Shown: positions 36,953 to 46,325 of the stretch, piece by piece
Position numbering within the stretch: the first letter of the stretch is position 1
Layout: each line of letters starts with the position of its first letter
DNA from: Siphonobacter sp. SORGH_AS_0500
GTDB lineage: Bacteria > Bacteroidota > Bacteroidia > Cytophagales > Spirosomataceae
Assembly (NCBI RefSeq): GCF_002838835.1
Contig: NZ_NHPP01000013.1
Span: 62,001 to 126,000, forward strand
DNA: 64,000 nt
Direction of reading: 5' to 3'
Translations under genes and position numbers: made by a program
Notes under the pieces: generated by a model
What the model was told of the DNA's origin: nothing
Databases searched by the model: none
What the model saw: only the letters and a program-made list of their open reading frames with translations

Positions 36953-39583
36953 TTATTGAGTAATAACGATGCGTTTGGTAATGACTTCAGATTCGGAAAC
37001 AAAGCGTAACAAATACGTTCCGGCGGGCATTGAAGTTAGCTCCAGTCTTTCCCGTAACGACCCCGGTTGCTTGGCGGTTTTCTGATAAACGGCTTGTCCC
37101 ATGATGTTTGTCACACTGATATCGACCGATTTAACCGAAGCCGGAAACTCGGCATCGATCAGGAAACGACCGTACTGACTGGGGTTGGGGGAAACCTGAA
37201 TAGTGGTTTGCGTAAGGGTTGGTTCGGTCGAAGTAATGATGGGTTTTGTCTTCTGAATGTATAGGTTATCAATGGCCCAGCCCCAGCCGTGTGAAAGCTG
37301 ATCGGCAAAAAGGCGGAATCGAACCAATACCTGCTGGCCGGGGCTGAAGTAACCCGATCCAACCATGTTGATCTCGCGGCTTTTGTAGAGTCCTGCTGTT
37401 CCGGCAAAAGTGGAGTTGGTTACGTTTGTTCCGTTGACATTAACTTGCTCTGTTTTGGAATTATAACCCGTTAACCATTGATTATTAGCTCGGGCATCCC
37501 AGCCATCCTGAAAAGGCCTCCAGGTTTTTCCGCCATCGCTGGAGCCTTCCACCACTACGTAATCATAGAAACTGCTACTGCCAAAAACGGAACCGTCTTC
37601 GCCGGGTTCAACCAGACAGATTTCATCGAAACGAATGAACGGATCCTGATCACTCAGGCGAATGGGTTTGAGTAAGGTATAAGTGTAATTAGCCTCATAA
37701 CCCTGAGATTCGGGCCCGTCTTTGTAAGGGTGATCCGAGTGAATGGCTCCGTCGGTGAAACCCGTAGGGGTGGCGATGCTGAAATTCGTACCTGTAAAAT
37801 CGCTACTGGCTGTAGTGGCGTTAAAGTCATTGACATACTCGGTTACGGCTGCCGAAATTCCCGCTACGTTCACTGTATAATAACCCGTCGAAGGAGCGTA
37901 ACCCACGTTGCGGGCTTTCGAACGATCACGGGCTACGATGCGGTATTCAATCTTATCACCGCCCTTCAAACTCCCCGCTCCGAAGGTCATGGCTCCTACG
38001 GCGTAAATGTTATTGGAACGAATACCATTGGTTACGTAATAACCCAACCGGGGCATTGGCACTGAAGGGCGAGCCACACCATTCACCCGATATTCAATGT
38101 AAGTGGTATCAATGCCAAAACTAAAATCATCAAATACATCTGCATCAACAATCAGCGAGTCTGTAGAAGATAAAATGGATGTTTGCGGAGCGTGCGTGAT
38201 GGTGGGAGGCGTATTATCAGTACCAATTTTGAATGTCCAGAAAGCCCGGCTGGGAGCTTCGGCGGGACTGCTAAAGGTGCGGTTAGGATAACCCGCTTCC
38301 GTCGTTGAAATCCAGTAACGAATCGTCCGGGCCTGACTCGAAGCCGGGAGGTTTGCCGTATAGGTGTTTCCTGATTGAGTCATGGGAACCGTAGTGGCGT
38401 TGGCCCGAGTCGTGTCGTTAATGGTATAGGAAAGGCGGACGGGGCCTACGACCGATGTATCACTGACCACCTGAGCCGTAAATGCAATGGGTTGTCCGAG
38501 TAAATCTTCCGAATCCGTTAATCGATTATGCAGAATGGATGTTGATTTCCAGCCCATTTCCGTGAACATGTTTCGTACAATCGGGCCAGGGTTCTGGTTG
38601 ACTTCTCCACGGGCCAAATTCGGCGTCATTAACGCATTGGAAGTGCCCGTTAGATAGGTGGTTTCGTCCAAATGTGAGATACTGGAACCTACGCTGTAAG
38701 AAGTCGGAGCGTATAACTTAGGCTTGGTACCTCCGTTCTGAGCATTAGCAATCGGGCTGTCAAAAAAGAGATTTCGTCCCGTTACCTGACTGTATAACTG
38801 GGTCGATGGATTACTGAAAACACTCGTATTAATCAGTTGCTGATTGTTCGCATTTTTGATGTAATGATCAAAAACACGGGGATAGCCATAATTCGAATCA
38901 TCTCCCCACATGGCCAGGCTATTGTTGGCATAAAAAGAGCTGGTAAAACCCAGTCCATGCCCCAACTCATGCGTTACTACAGTAACAAAATCCTGCCGAC
39001 CTGCCGAACCATTCGTGGCTCCATCCGTTCCCAGATACCAGTTTACGGCTTTATTGCTGTTAAACTCACAGTAAATATCAGGCTGGTTCCCGTTCAGGCT
39101 CTGCCGGGCCAGTTTTTCAGCCAGAGCAATGGGGTAAGCGGTGTTGGTTTTAGTGGCTCCCTGAAATCCAGTCACGTATGAATAGGGGCGAGCTCCACCC
39201 AGTATAATCGAGCCGTTGGAGCCACTTCCTAAATCCGTCCAGACGGCATACACGCGAATAGGCACGGGCGAAATGATGATGGATTTCCAGATTTCAACGG
39301 CTTGTTGAAAAGCAACGCGGGCACTATCCGAAAAACCCACGTATTCCACCGTAAACTCGGACGTAGTAGCGGTGGTGCGGCCTCCGCGTTTTCTTAAAAA
39401 TTCGGGTGGGGGGCCAATGCGGCTATCGGCCTGCCCTGTGGAGTAACAAACCGTCTTATCTGCGGGTAAAAAAATCAGATCTGAAGAAGATTTAGTGCGA
39501 ATATTTTTCGGTTGAGGCAATTCCTTCTGGGCCCAGGTTAAACTGCCAATCAAAAGAAAAGGTATTAGTAAAAGTTTTTTCAT
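36953..39583 (-). CDS. Secreted zinc metalloprotease-like protein with type IX sorting tail
   Basis: The open frame reaches 39709, but the ATG at 39583 starts a signal peptide (MKKLLLIPFLLIGSLTWAQ), giving 876 residues. The HExxH site is VTHELGHGLGF (preferred residues ~200-211 of the mature form), with a downstream HLDETTY and a Met-turn-like NALMTPNL. The usual third His of HExxHxxGxxH is Ser, so the third metal ligand must be elsewhere (perhaps ISHLDE). Beta-sandwich repeats and a jelly-roll region (VVVEGSSDGGKTWRPF) follow. The C-terminus AGTYLLRFVSESEVITKRIVITQ is a type IX tail. It is expected outside the cell or on its surface. Its substrate is unknown. Confidence 0.88.
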   Translation of the reverse strand: MKKLLLIPFLLIGSLTWAQKELPQPKNIRTKSSSDLIFLPADKTVCYSTGQADSRIGPPPEFLRKRGGRTTATTSEFTVEYVGFSDSARVAFQQAVEIWKSIIISPVPIRVYAVWTDLGSGSNGSIILGGARPYSYVTGFQGATKTNTAYPIALAEKLARQSLNGNQPDIYCEFNSNKAVNWYLGTDGATNGSAGRQDFVTVVTHELGHGLGFTSSFYANNSLAMWGDDSNYGYPRVFDHYIKNANNQQLINTSVFSNPSTQLYSQVTGRNLFFDSPIANAQNGGTKPKLYAPTSYSVGSSISHLDETTYLTGTSNALMTPNLARGEVNQNPGPIVRNMFTEMGWKSTSILHNRLTDSEDLLGQPIAFTAQVVSDTSVVGPVRLSYTINDTTRANATTVPMTQSGNTYTANLPASSQARTIRYWISTTEAGYPNRTFSSPAEAPSRAFWTFKIGTDNTPPTITHAPQTSILSSTDSLIVDADVFDDFSFGIDTTYIEYRVNGVARPSVPMPRLGYYVTNGIRSNNIYAVGAMTFGAGSLKGGDKIEYRIVARDRSKARNVGYAPSTGYYTVNVAGISAAVTEYVNDFNATTASSDFTGTNFSIATPTGFTDGAIHSDHPYKDGPESQGYEANYTYTLLKPIRLSDQDPFIRFDEICLVEPGEDGSVFGSSSFYDYVVVEGSSDGGKTWRPFQDGWDARANNQWLTGYNSKTEQVNVNGTNVTNSTFAGTAGLYKSREINMVGSGYFSPGQQVLVRFRLFADQLSHGWGWAIDNLYIQKTKPIITSTEPTLTQTTIQVSPNPSQYGRFLIDAEFPASVKSVDISVTNIMGQAVYQKTAKQPGSLRERLELTSMPAGTYLLRFVSESEVITKRIVITQ

Positions 39584-39764
39584 AGCGACAGGATCGTAAT
39601 CAAGTAAAAATACAAAATGCAGTATGGAATAATAGGAAATCCTTAAAATAAAGTCATGGACTAAAAGGGGTTCGGAACAAAGGTGTATTCCGATTAAATA
39701 ACTACTCATAACTAAAGCAATTTGAAATAGCTCAGCCAGCCGTGAAACCCGACTCAGGTTTTGT

Positions 39765-39772
39765 TATTTTTG
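39765..39772 (+). promoter_or_regulatory. recQ: Possible -7 element before recQ
   Basis: TATTTTTG fits TAnnTTTG, the -7 consensus of the Bacteroidota primary sigma factor, 49 bp before the recQ ATG. No clear TTTG at the expected -33 distance was found, so it is weak evidence only. Confidence 0.3.
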
Positions 39773-39820
39773 AGCACAATAATGGATTGAAACGCCACCA
39801 GCGTTGATTTTATCAGAAGT

Positions 39821-41725
39821 ATGACGATTGACGAGATACTAAAACAGGTTTGGGAATATGACGAATTCCGGCCCTTGCAGCGGGACATAGTAACGTCCGT
39901 TTTGGAGGGGCACGATGTGCTGGCTTTAATGCCGACGGGTGGTGGAAAGTCTCTGTGTTTTCAGGTTCCGGCTTTGGCCCGGGAAGGCCTCTGTTTGGTT
40001 ATTTCGCCATTAATTGCCCTAATGAAAGATCAGGTCGAGAATCTTCGCAAACGGGGCATTAATGCTCAGGCAGTGTTTTCGGGCATGAGTTACCGTCAGA
40101 TTGATCATACACTGGATGCCTGCATTTATAATGACGTCAAGTTTCTCTACGTTTCGCCCGAACGCCTTCGCACGGAGCTATTCAGGGTACGGGCTAAAAT
40201 GATGAAGATTAACCTCATCGCTGTCGATGAAGCCCATTGCGTCTCTGCCTGGGGGTATGATTTTCGTCCGCCCTATCTCCAAATCGCCGAGTTCCGGGAG
40301 ATGTTTCCAAACGTTCCACTGATCGCCTTAACCGCCACGGCCACGCGGGAAGTGAAGGCCGATATTATTCAAAAACTGACGTTAAAGAACGAGCGGGTTT
40401 TTCAGCAGAGCTTTGCTCGCCCTAATTTATCGTATTCGGTGATTATGACGGAAGATAAGGAAGTGCGACTGAAGAAAATTCTGGACAATGTGTCTGGAAG
40501 TTCCGTTATCTACGTTCGCAATCGCCGCCGGACGCAGTTGATCGCCAATGAGTTAATGCGACAGGGAATTTCGGCAACCTTTTACCATGCGGGCTTAAGT
40601 ACGTCGGATCGGCATACGCGACAGGATGCCTGGGTAAAGGGTCGGGTACGGGTAATGGTGGCGACAAATGCCTTCGGAATGGGAATCGACAAGCCCGAAG
40701 TACGTACGGTTATTCACGTCGATTTACCGGACACGTTGGAAGCTTATTTTCAGGAAGCAGGCCGGGCTGGACGCGATGGGGAAAAGGCCTATGCCGTAGC
40801 TTTAGTGGCCCCGGCGGATGGGAAAGAACTCATCAAGCAAGTCGAACAGCAATACCCTGATCTGGATTTTGTGCGGCGGGTGTATCAGTGCCTGGCTAAC
40901 TACTTCCGGCTGGCCATTGGCGTGGGTGAGGGGAGTAGCTATGATTTTGATTTGACTGATTTTCAGTCTACGTTCGGACTGGCTACGACGGATACGTATT
41001 ATGCTCTAAAGTTGCTGGAAAGCGAAGGATTTATTCAGATGAGCGAATCCTATAATAATCCTTCACGCTTACATTTTCTGATTAACAGTCGGGAGTTATA
41101 CGATTTCCAGGTTCGGAACGAACGCTTTGATGCCTTTACCAAGCTGTTACTTCGGATGTACGGCGGGGGTATTTTCACTGATTATGTAATCATTTCGGAA
41201 ACCGCTATTGCCAAGGTATTTCTGGTAACTGAAGCCGAAGTACGAAACCTGCTGTATCGGCTGGCAGAAATGAACATTATTGAATATGATCCTCAAAAAA
41301 CGAAGCCTCAACTCACGTTTTTAACGGCTCGTTATGACGCAGCGGCTTTACCACTTTCCAAAAAGGATATTGCGGCCCGAAAAGATCGGGACTTAGATAA
41401 GGTACATTCCGTTATTAATTACGCTTACCATACCAACCGTTGCCGAACCCAGGTTTTACTGGAATATTTCGATGAAAAAACGGATTACGAATGCGGCATT
41501 TGCGATCATTGCCTGGCCCGAAAGAAAGCCCGGCAAGCTAGAACGGGAGATTCGCAGGAAAAACAAAGAATTCTCGACTATTTAGCCAACGGAGCCATTA
41601 CAATTCAGCAATTAGTCAGTCATTTTGCTCCTAAAAACGAAAATGGATTTCTGTTAACCGTTCGTGAATTGGTTAGTGATGAACTCATTGGCTATGACGC
41701 TTTGGGTAATTTGTATCTAAAATAA
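39821..41725 (+). CDS. recQ: ATP-dependent DNA helicase RecQ
   Basis: This 634-residue helicase has motif 0 (YDEFRPLQRDIVTSVLEG), Walker A (MPTGGGKSLCFQVPA), a DEAH box (IAVDEAHCVSAWGYDFRP), motif III ALTATATREV and motif VI QEAGRAGRDG. It then has the RecQ C-terminal zinc-binding cysteines (CRTQVLLEYF... CGICDHC, about residues 545-565). The winged-helix part is present, but the protein ends without an HRDC domain, so it is the short RecQ type. It unwinds DNA in recombination and repair. Confidence 0.96.
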   Translation: MTIDEILKQVWEYDEFRPLQRDIVTSVLEGHDVLALMPTGGGKSLCFQVPALAREGLCLVISPLIALMKDQVENLRKRGINAQAVFSGMSYRQIDHTLDACIYNDVKFLYVSPERLRTELFRVRAKMMKINLIAVDEAHCVSAWGYDFRPPYLQIAEFREMFPNVPLIALTATATREVKADIIQKLTLKNERVFQQSFARPNLSYSVIMTEDKEVRLKKILDNVSGSSVIYVRNRRRTQLIANELMRQGISATFYHAGLSTSDRHTRQDAWVKGRVRVMVATNAFGMGIDKPEVRTVIHVDLPDTLEAYFQEAGRAGRDGEKAYAVALVAPADGKELIKQVEQQYPDLDFVRRVYQCLANYFRLAIGVGEGSSYDFDLTDFQSTFGLATTDTYYALKLLESEGFIQMSESYNNPSRLHFLINSRELYDFQVRNERFDAFTKLLLRMYGGGIFTDYVIISETAIAKVFLVTEAEVRNLLYRLAEMNIIEYDPQKTKPQLTFLTARYDAAALPLSKKDIAARKDRDLDKVHSVINYAYHTNRCRTQVLLEYFDEKTDYECGICDHCLARKKARQARTGDSQEKQRILDYLANGAITIQQLVSHFAPKNENGFLLTVRELVSDELIGYDALGNLYLK

Positions 41726-41757
41726 AAACGAGGCCGTTCATGAACGGCCTCGTTTTT
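41724..41757. terminator. Perfect palindromic bidirectional terminator
   Basis: A 34-bp perfect palindrome (AAAAACGAGGCCGTTCA followed by its complement) sits between the recQ stop and the convergent outer-membrane-protein gene. The A-run and T-run at the ends let it work on both strands. Confidence 0.9.
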
Positions 41758-41776
41758 ATAGATGCTTTTTCCTGAG

Positions 41777-42348
41777 TTATAAATCTAAGGTATAAGCAAT
41801 GCCTAGGTTAAACTGAATGAACTTTGAACCAAAGGTATCTCCCCCTAAATCACGAGCTCCTTTTTTGTTCAGTAGTAAATTATAATCTCCTTCCAGAAAA
41901 ACAGCCAGATTTTGTGGGAGCTTATACTGAACCCCCATCTTAGGAGCAAAGCCAAAAAATGATTCAGACTCCGATTGCTTATTGACCGAAACGCTTGCTA
42001 AGTATAAACCTGCTTTCAACCCTACATAAGGCCGAAGCGGACCATCGATAAAAAAATATTCGATTTTGGGTGTAAATGGAATTAACCTCTCCTTAACCGT
42101 GTAAGTGCCGGCCCAGCCATAATCCAGCGTAGCTTTGAGGTCAATAAGCTCGCCTCCAACCCCGCTGCCAGGTTGGGTGAAAGGAAATACCGGGCCTGTA
42201 TTCCTCCGCCGAAACTGTTTTTGGCCCCTACTTCTTTAGGGGTAGGAATTGCATAGGCACCATGCACGCCTACCTGTAACTGAGCCTGTACATGTTGAAT
42301 GCTCACTGAAAACAGAAATAGAGCAACTACTTTCGAAAAAAACTTCAT
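41777..42348 (-). pseudogene. Outer-membrane beta-barrel protein, broken by a 1-base frameshift
   Basis: From the ATG at 42348 the protein has a signal peptide (MKFFSKVVALFLFSVSIQHVQA) and porin-like strands to SPNLAAG. It then shifts frame and stops at about 42082. In another frame it continues GELIDLKATLDYGWAGTYTV through PFTPKIEYFFIDGPLRPYVGLKAG to LGIAYTLDL at 41777. One more G in the G4 run (plus-strand C-run 42160-42163) repairs it into about 190 residues, normal for small OmpA-like barrels (outer membrane beta-barrel protein, PF13505/13568 type). The function is not known. The indel is probably a sequencing error. Confidence 0.85.
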
Positions 42349-42643
42349 AAAGAAAGATAAAGATTGGTTGACGGAAGTATGTACGAAAAAGTATTAATCA
42401 GAGGATAGAAAAATATAAAAATCATTATTTTCACCTGTAGCTGACGTAAGCCTTGATCTGTACTTAATAGAAAATATTCTTTTGGTTAAATGCAACACTA
42501 AACTCCTTCTTAGCGTCTTTAGCCAGTGCCTGATACAATAGATAAGAAATTATTAACACATTTTAACGAATCTTTTAGTTAATAAACTAATATATTCGTT
42601 TCAAATAACGAGTACGCTGTCCTTCACAACCTATCCTTTCCGC
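42349..42643. other. AT-rich gap, likely promoters of divergent genes
   Basis: No gene is visible in these 295 bp between divergent outer-membrane genes. TATATTCG at about 42592-42599 is a weak -7 candidate for the TonB-receptor-like gene. I see no repeat or hairpin worth naming. Confidence 0.3.
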
Positions 42644-45472
42644 ATGCGACACCTTCTACTGAGTGCCTGCTTCATTCTTTGTGCCTGTATGGTTGAAGCT
42701 CAAACCCGATTATCCATCAAGGGGCGAGCCGTAGATACCACCAGCACAGCCCTGCCTTTTACCACCGTTATGTTATTAACGCCCAAAGATTCGGCTCTGG
42801 TAAGTTATGCCCGGGCGGATGAAAATGGTCGTTTTGAATTAAAAAATGCCAAACGTGGCACGTACCTTCTGAAAATGTCCTACACGGGTTACTTACCCTT
42901 TCAGACGGAAGTAACTCCCGCCGAAGGAGCCGTAACGGATTTAGGTGATTTGAAAATGAAGCCTATTTCCAAAGAGCTTTTTGAAGTCGTGGTGAAAACG
43001 GCGAAAGCTCCGCTGAATATTCGGGGCGATACGATAGAATATAATGCCAGTTCCTTCAAAGTGCCACCCGGATCAACGGTGGAAGATTTATTACGTCGAT
43101 TACCCGGCTTCCAGGTCGAGCAGGATGGAAGCATCCGGGCTCAGGGACAGGAAGTAAAACGGGTGACGGTGGATGGAAAAAATTTCTTCGGCGGCGATCC
43201 CAAGACGGCTACCAAGAACCTGAATGCCGAAGCCATTGATAAAGTGCAGGTCTATACCAGCAAAACCGAGCAGGCAAAAGCCACCGGTATTGACGATGGC
43301 AAGAAGGAAAAAACGGTGAACCTGGCTTTGAAAGAAGAATTCAAAAAAGGCGGCTTTGGTAAAATTAAAGCTGGTGTAGGTACTGACCAGCGGGTAGATG
43401 TGCGGGGAAACTATAATAAATTCAACGATAAGCAGCAGTTCGCTGTCGTGGCTTCGGGCAATAACATCAATCAGTCGGGTATGTCCTGGGATGATCGTCA
43501 GGATTTTTATGGTAGCTCGCTGTTCCGCTGGGATGAAACCGATTTTGGTTTTGGGGGCGGTATCACCAGTGGCGGTAACAGCGGTGATGGAATCATCATG
43601 CAGGGGGGGAACATTATCATTATGAACGGCGGCGGCGGTAATGACCGTGGTTTTAATAATACGTATTCGGGTGGGGTTAACTATAATTTCGAAACTAAAA
43701 AGCGGAAGTTTACGTCGAATTATTACTTCAATCAGCGTCGCAACTGGACCAATCAAATCATTAACCGCCAGAGTATTTTGTCGGATAACGCCTTTGAAAC
43801 CGACAGCCGTTCCAACGAACATACCCAGAATGATAACCACAAAGTTCAGGTACGTTACGAGGATAATCTGGATTCGCTTAATACGCTGATCGTCCTGGCA
43901 AACGGAACAATTAACAATTCTTCTTACTCACAGGACTTATCGCAGCAAAACCGTCGTTCGGCTACGCAGTTAACCAACCGAACTACTCAGGATAACGGTA
44001 ACTCAGCCCTGACGTTGAATCTTTCCGGCTCGGCCTTGTACCGCCGGAAGTTCAAAACCAAAGGCAAGAGCTTCGCTGCCAGTGTTTCTTATCTATTAAA
44101 TAACGGCAATTCGGATGCAGAACAGCGTTCGCTGAACGAGTTCTTTGACCCAACCACGGGTACACCTTTATTTTCCCGCCAACTCAATCTGCTTAATGCC
44201 AACCGCAACCGTCAGAATCAGATTCGTAGCAGTTTATCATACGTACAGCCCATTAGTAAGCGGGTATTCTGGGAGAGTTTCTACAACTTCGGTGTTCGTA
44301 GTGATAAAGTAGACCGTGACGTGTTTAACCAATTGGAAGGAAATCTTCGTAATGATTCTCTGAGCCGTTATTACACGAACCAAATTATGCATAACCGGGC
44401 GGGTTCGGGGCTTCGTTATAATTACAAAGGCACCAATATCAGTGCAGGGTTTGCGGCTATCAATATGAATATCGCTGGTAAATTTTCAGCCGATCAGAGC
44501 TCTCCGAACGTCATGGAAGTCAACCGGAATTATACCATCGTGGTGCCGGGTGTAAGTTTCAATATGGACATGAAAAACAATCGGTACTTATACGCCGAGT
44601 ACGCCGGAAACGTGGAGCAGCCTTCCATTCGGGATTTGCAGCCGATTATCGACTACTCGAATCCTTTGTACATCTCGCAGGGAAATCCTAATTTGAAACC
44701 AACGGTCAACCATGAAGCCTACGCGGGATATCAGTATTTTAATCCTTCTTCGTTTACACGGTTCTTTGGCAATATCAATTACAACTATGCAGTAAATCAA
44801 GTCGTTTATAACCAGACCATTGATTCTCTGCTGGTCACCAGAACCCGCCCAGCTAACGTATCGGGAGGACAGCGATTTGGAACGTATCTGAATGTAGGTT
44901 TTCCGCTCAAGAAAAATAAGGCCAACATCAGTTTCAACACCAACATTAACTTTAATCGTAATTATACCCTGATTAACGACATAGAAAACCGGACGAATAA
45001 CAATAGCTATAATTGGGGTACGAATCTGGAATTAACGCCAAGCGAGAAGTTTACGTTCTATGGGAATGCCAATTGGAGTTATAGCAATGTGAGGTATTCG
45101 ATTAATACTACCCAGAATCAAAAAATCTGGAATCAGAGTTATAGCGGTCAAATGAACGTAAAACTGCCCTGGGAGGCGTACTTCAATGCTACGTTTGACT
45201 ACCGGCTTTATAAGAATGATCGTTTCGGTTTAAATCAGAACATTCCGATTCTGAATCTGGCGGTATATAAGTTACTGGGTAAGGCTAAGAAGTCAGAAGT
45301 ACGTCTTTCGGCATATGACTTGTTCCGCAGAAACTTGGGCATTACGCAGGGAGCTTCGGGTAACTACTTCACGCAGACGCGGGTGGAAACGATTACCCGT
45401 TATTTCATGCTAAGCTACACCTACAACATGCGGGGTGTGAAGGCGAATATGCGTCGCAATAATGGATTTTAA
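42644..45472 (+). CDS. TonB-dependent receptor-like outer-membrane protein with carboxypeptidase-type N-domain
   Basis: This 942-residue protein has a signal peptide (MRHLLLSACFILCACMVEAQ), then a carboxypeptidase-regulatory-like beta domain (IKGRAVDTTSTALPFTTVMLL, ~residues 25-105). A plug domain follows (IEYNASSFKVPPGSTVEDLLRRLPGF, then VTVDGKNFFGGDPKTATKNL). The Gly/Asn-rich barrel includes GGGITSGGNSGDG and later strands. The last residues end in a TonB-receptor-like strand pattern. It matches the OMP_b-brl_3 type found in Bacteroidota. A GLPGLI gene follows after 28 bp, a common pair. The ligand cannot be named. Confidence 0.9.
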   Translation: MRHLLLSACFILCACMVEAQTRLSIKGRAVDTTSTALPFTTVMLLTPKDSALVSYARADENGRFELKNAKRGTYLLKMSYTGYLPFQTEVTPAEGAVTDLGDLKMKPISKELFEVVVKTAKAPLNIRGDTIEYNASSFKVPPGSTVEDLLRRLPGFQVEQDGSIRAQGQEVKRVTVDGKNFFGGDPKTATKNLNAEAIDKVQVYTSKTEQAKATGIDDGKKEKTVNLALKEEFKKGGFGKIKAGVGTDQRVDVRGNYNKFNDKQQFAVVASGNNINQSGMSWDDRQDFYGSSLFRWDETDFGFGGGITSGGNSGDGIIMQGGNIIIMNGGGGNDRGFNNTYSGGVNYNFETKKRKFTSNYYFNQRRNWTNQIINRQSILSDNAFETDSRSNEHTQNDNHKVQVRYEDNLDSLNTLIVLANGTINNSSYSQDLSQQNRRSATQLTNRTTQDNGNSALTLNLSGSALYRRKFKTKGKSFAASVSYLLNNGNSDAEQRSLNEFFDPTTGTPLFSRQLNLLNANRNRQNQIRSSLSYVQPISKRVFWESFYNFGVRSDKVDRDVFNQLEGNLRNDSLSRYYTNQIMHNRAGSGLRYNYKGTNISAGFAAINMNIAGKFSADQSSPNVMEVNRNYTIVVPGVSFNMDMKNNRYLYAEYAGNVEQPSIRDLQPIIDYSNPLYISQGNPNLKPTVNHEAYAGYQYFNPSSFTRFFGNINYNYAVNQVVYNQTIDSLLVTRTRPANVSGGQRFGTYLNVGFPLKKNKANISFNTNINFNRNYTLINDIENRTNNNSYNWGTNLELTPSEKFTFYGNANWSYSNVRYSINTTQNQKIWNQSYSGQMNVKLPWEAYFNATFDYRLYKNDRFGLNQNIPILNLAVYKLLGKAKKSEVRLSAYDLFRRNLGITQGASGNYFTQTRVETITRYFMLSYTYNMRGVKANMRRNNGF

Positions 45473-45500
45473 TCAGATTACACATTAACCAAATCTGTCG

Positions 45501-46262
45501 ATGAAAAAGAAATTACTGGTTGTATTCGGTTGGCTCATGGTCATGTGTACGTATGCACAGGCTCAGGAACTGGAGGGAACCGTGACTTACGAGCGAAGTA
45601 CGAGTTATACGAAAATGGTCGCTAAACTCCCTTATTTGAGTCAGGAAGAAAAAGATCGGGCGAAGATGATGTGGGGGAATGAAGAGGGGGATAAGCAGAA
45701 AATGAAATTGACGTTTACACCCGATCAAAGCCTCTACACCTACATCGGAGAACAAGGGGAGACGGATGACGGTCGATGGTCCTGGCGGCAGTCTGATTAC
45801 GTTATTCAGCGAAATTTCGAAAAGCAAACCTTAACAGAGCTTCAGGAATTTGCGGGTAAAACCTATATCATTCAGGATTCCCTAAAAGCCCCCAAGTGGA
45901 AAGTGTTGAACCAGTTGAAAGACATCGCGGGCCACATTTGCATGAAGGCAGAAACGGAAGACCTTGTGAAAAACCAGAAGATTATTGCCTGGTTTGCCGA
46001 CGATATTCCTGTATCAGTAGGCCCTGAGCGGATGTACGGTTTACCCGGAATTATTCTGGAACTGGATTATAACGATGGCGTGAGCGTGATCACGGCTACT
46101 AAAGTCGAAATGAAGAAAGTCGATCCTAAAGAGCTAGCTTTACCGAAAATGAAAGGGAAGAAAATCAATATGGCCGATCACGATCGCATCATTAAAGAGC
46201 ATATCAAAGACAGCATAGGAGCCAGGCGAAATCCTTACTGGGGAGTTAACCTGTGGAATTAA
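45501..46262 (+). CDS. GLPGLI family protein
   Basis: This 253-residue exported protein has the signal peptide MKKKLLVVFGWLMVMCTYAQA. It carries the family's namesake segment as MYGLPGIILELDYNDG, preceded by WFADDIPVSVGPER. The C-terminal part is Lys-rich. GLPGLI proteins are Bacteroidota-specific; their function is unknown, although they often sit next to TonB-dependent receptors, as here. Predicted location is periplasm or outer membrane. Confidence 0.92.
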   Translation: MKKKLLVVFGWLMVMCTYAQAQELEGTVTYERSTSYTKMVAKLPYLSQEEKDRAKMMWGNEEGDKQKMKLTFTPDQSLYTYIGEQGETDDGRWSWRQSDYVIQRNFEKQTLTELQEFAGKTYIIQDSLKAPKWKVLNQLKDIAGHICMKAETEDLVKNQKIIAWFADDIPVSVGPERMYGLPGIILELDYNDGVSVITATKVEMKKVDPKELALPKMKGKKINMADHDRIIKEHIKDSIGARRNPYWGVNLWN

Positions 46263-46286
46263 GTCAGTAAATTCAGTTAAGGATAC

Positions 46287-46320
46287 AAAAAGAGCAAAGC
46301 CATTTGACTTTGCTCTTTTT
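46287..46320. terminator. Bidirectional terminator
   Basis: AAAAAGAGCAAAG pairs with CTTTGCTCTTTTT around an 8-nt loop, with flanking A- and T-runs. It separates the GLPGLI gene from the convergent reductase. Confidence 0.9.
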
Positions 46321-46325
46321 CGTAA

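Noticed and set aside
43100..43840. 246-codon minus-strand frame inside the TonB-receptor-like gene
   Set aside because: It is antisense to a conserved receptor domain, and its Ile/Thr/Val-rich translation is typical of shadows.
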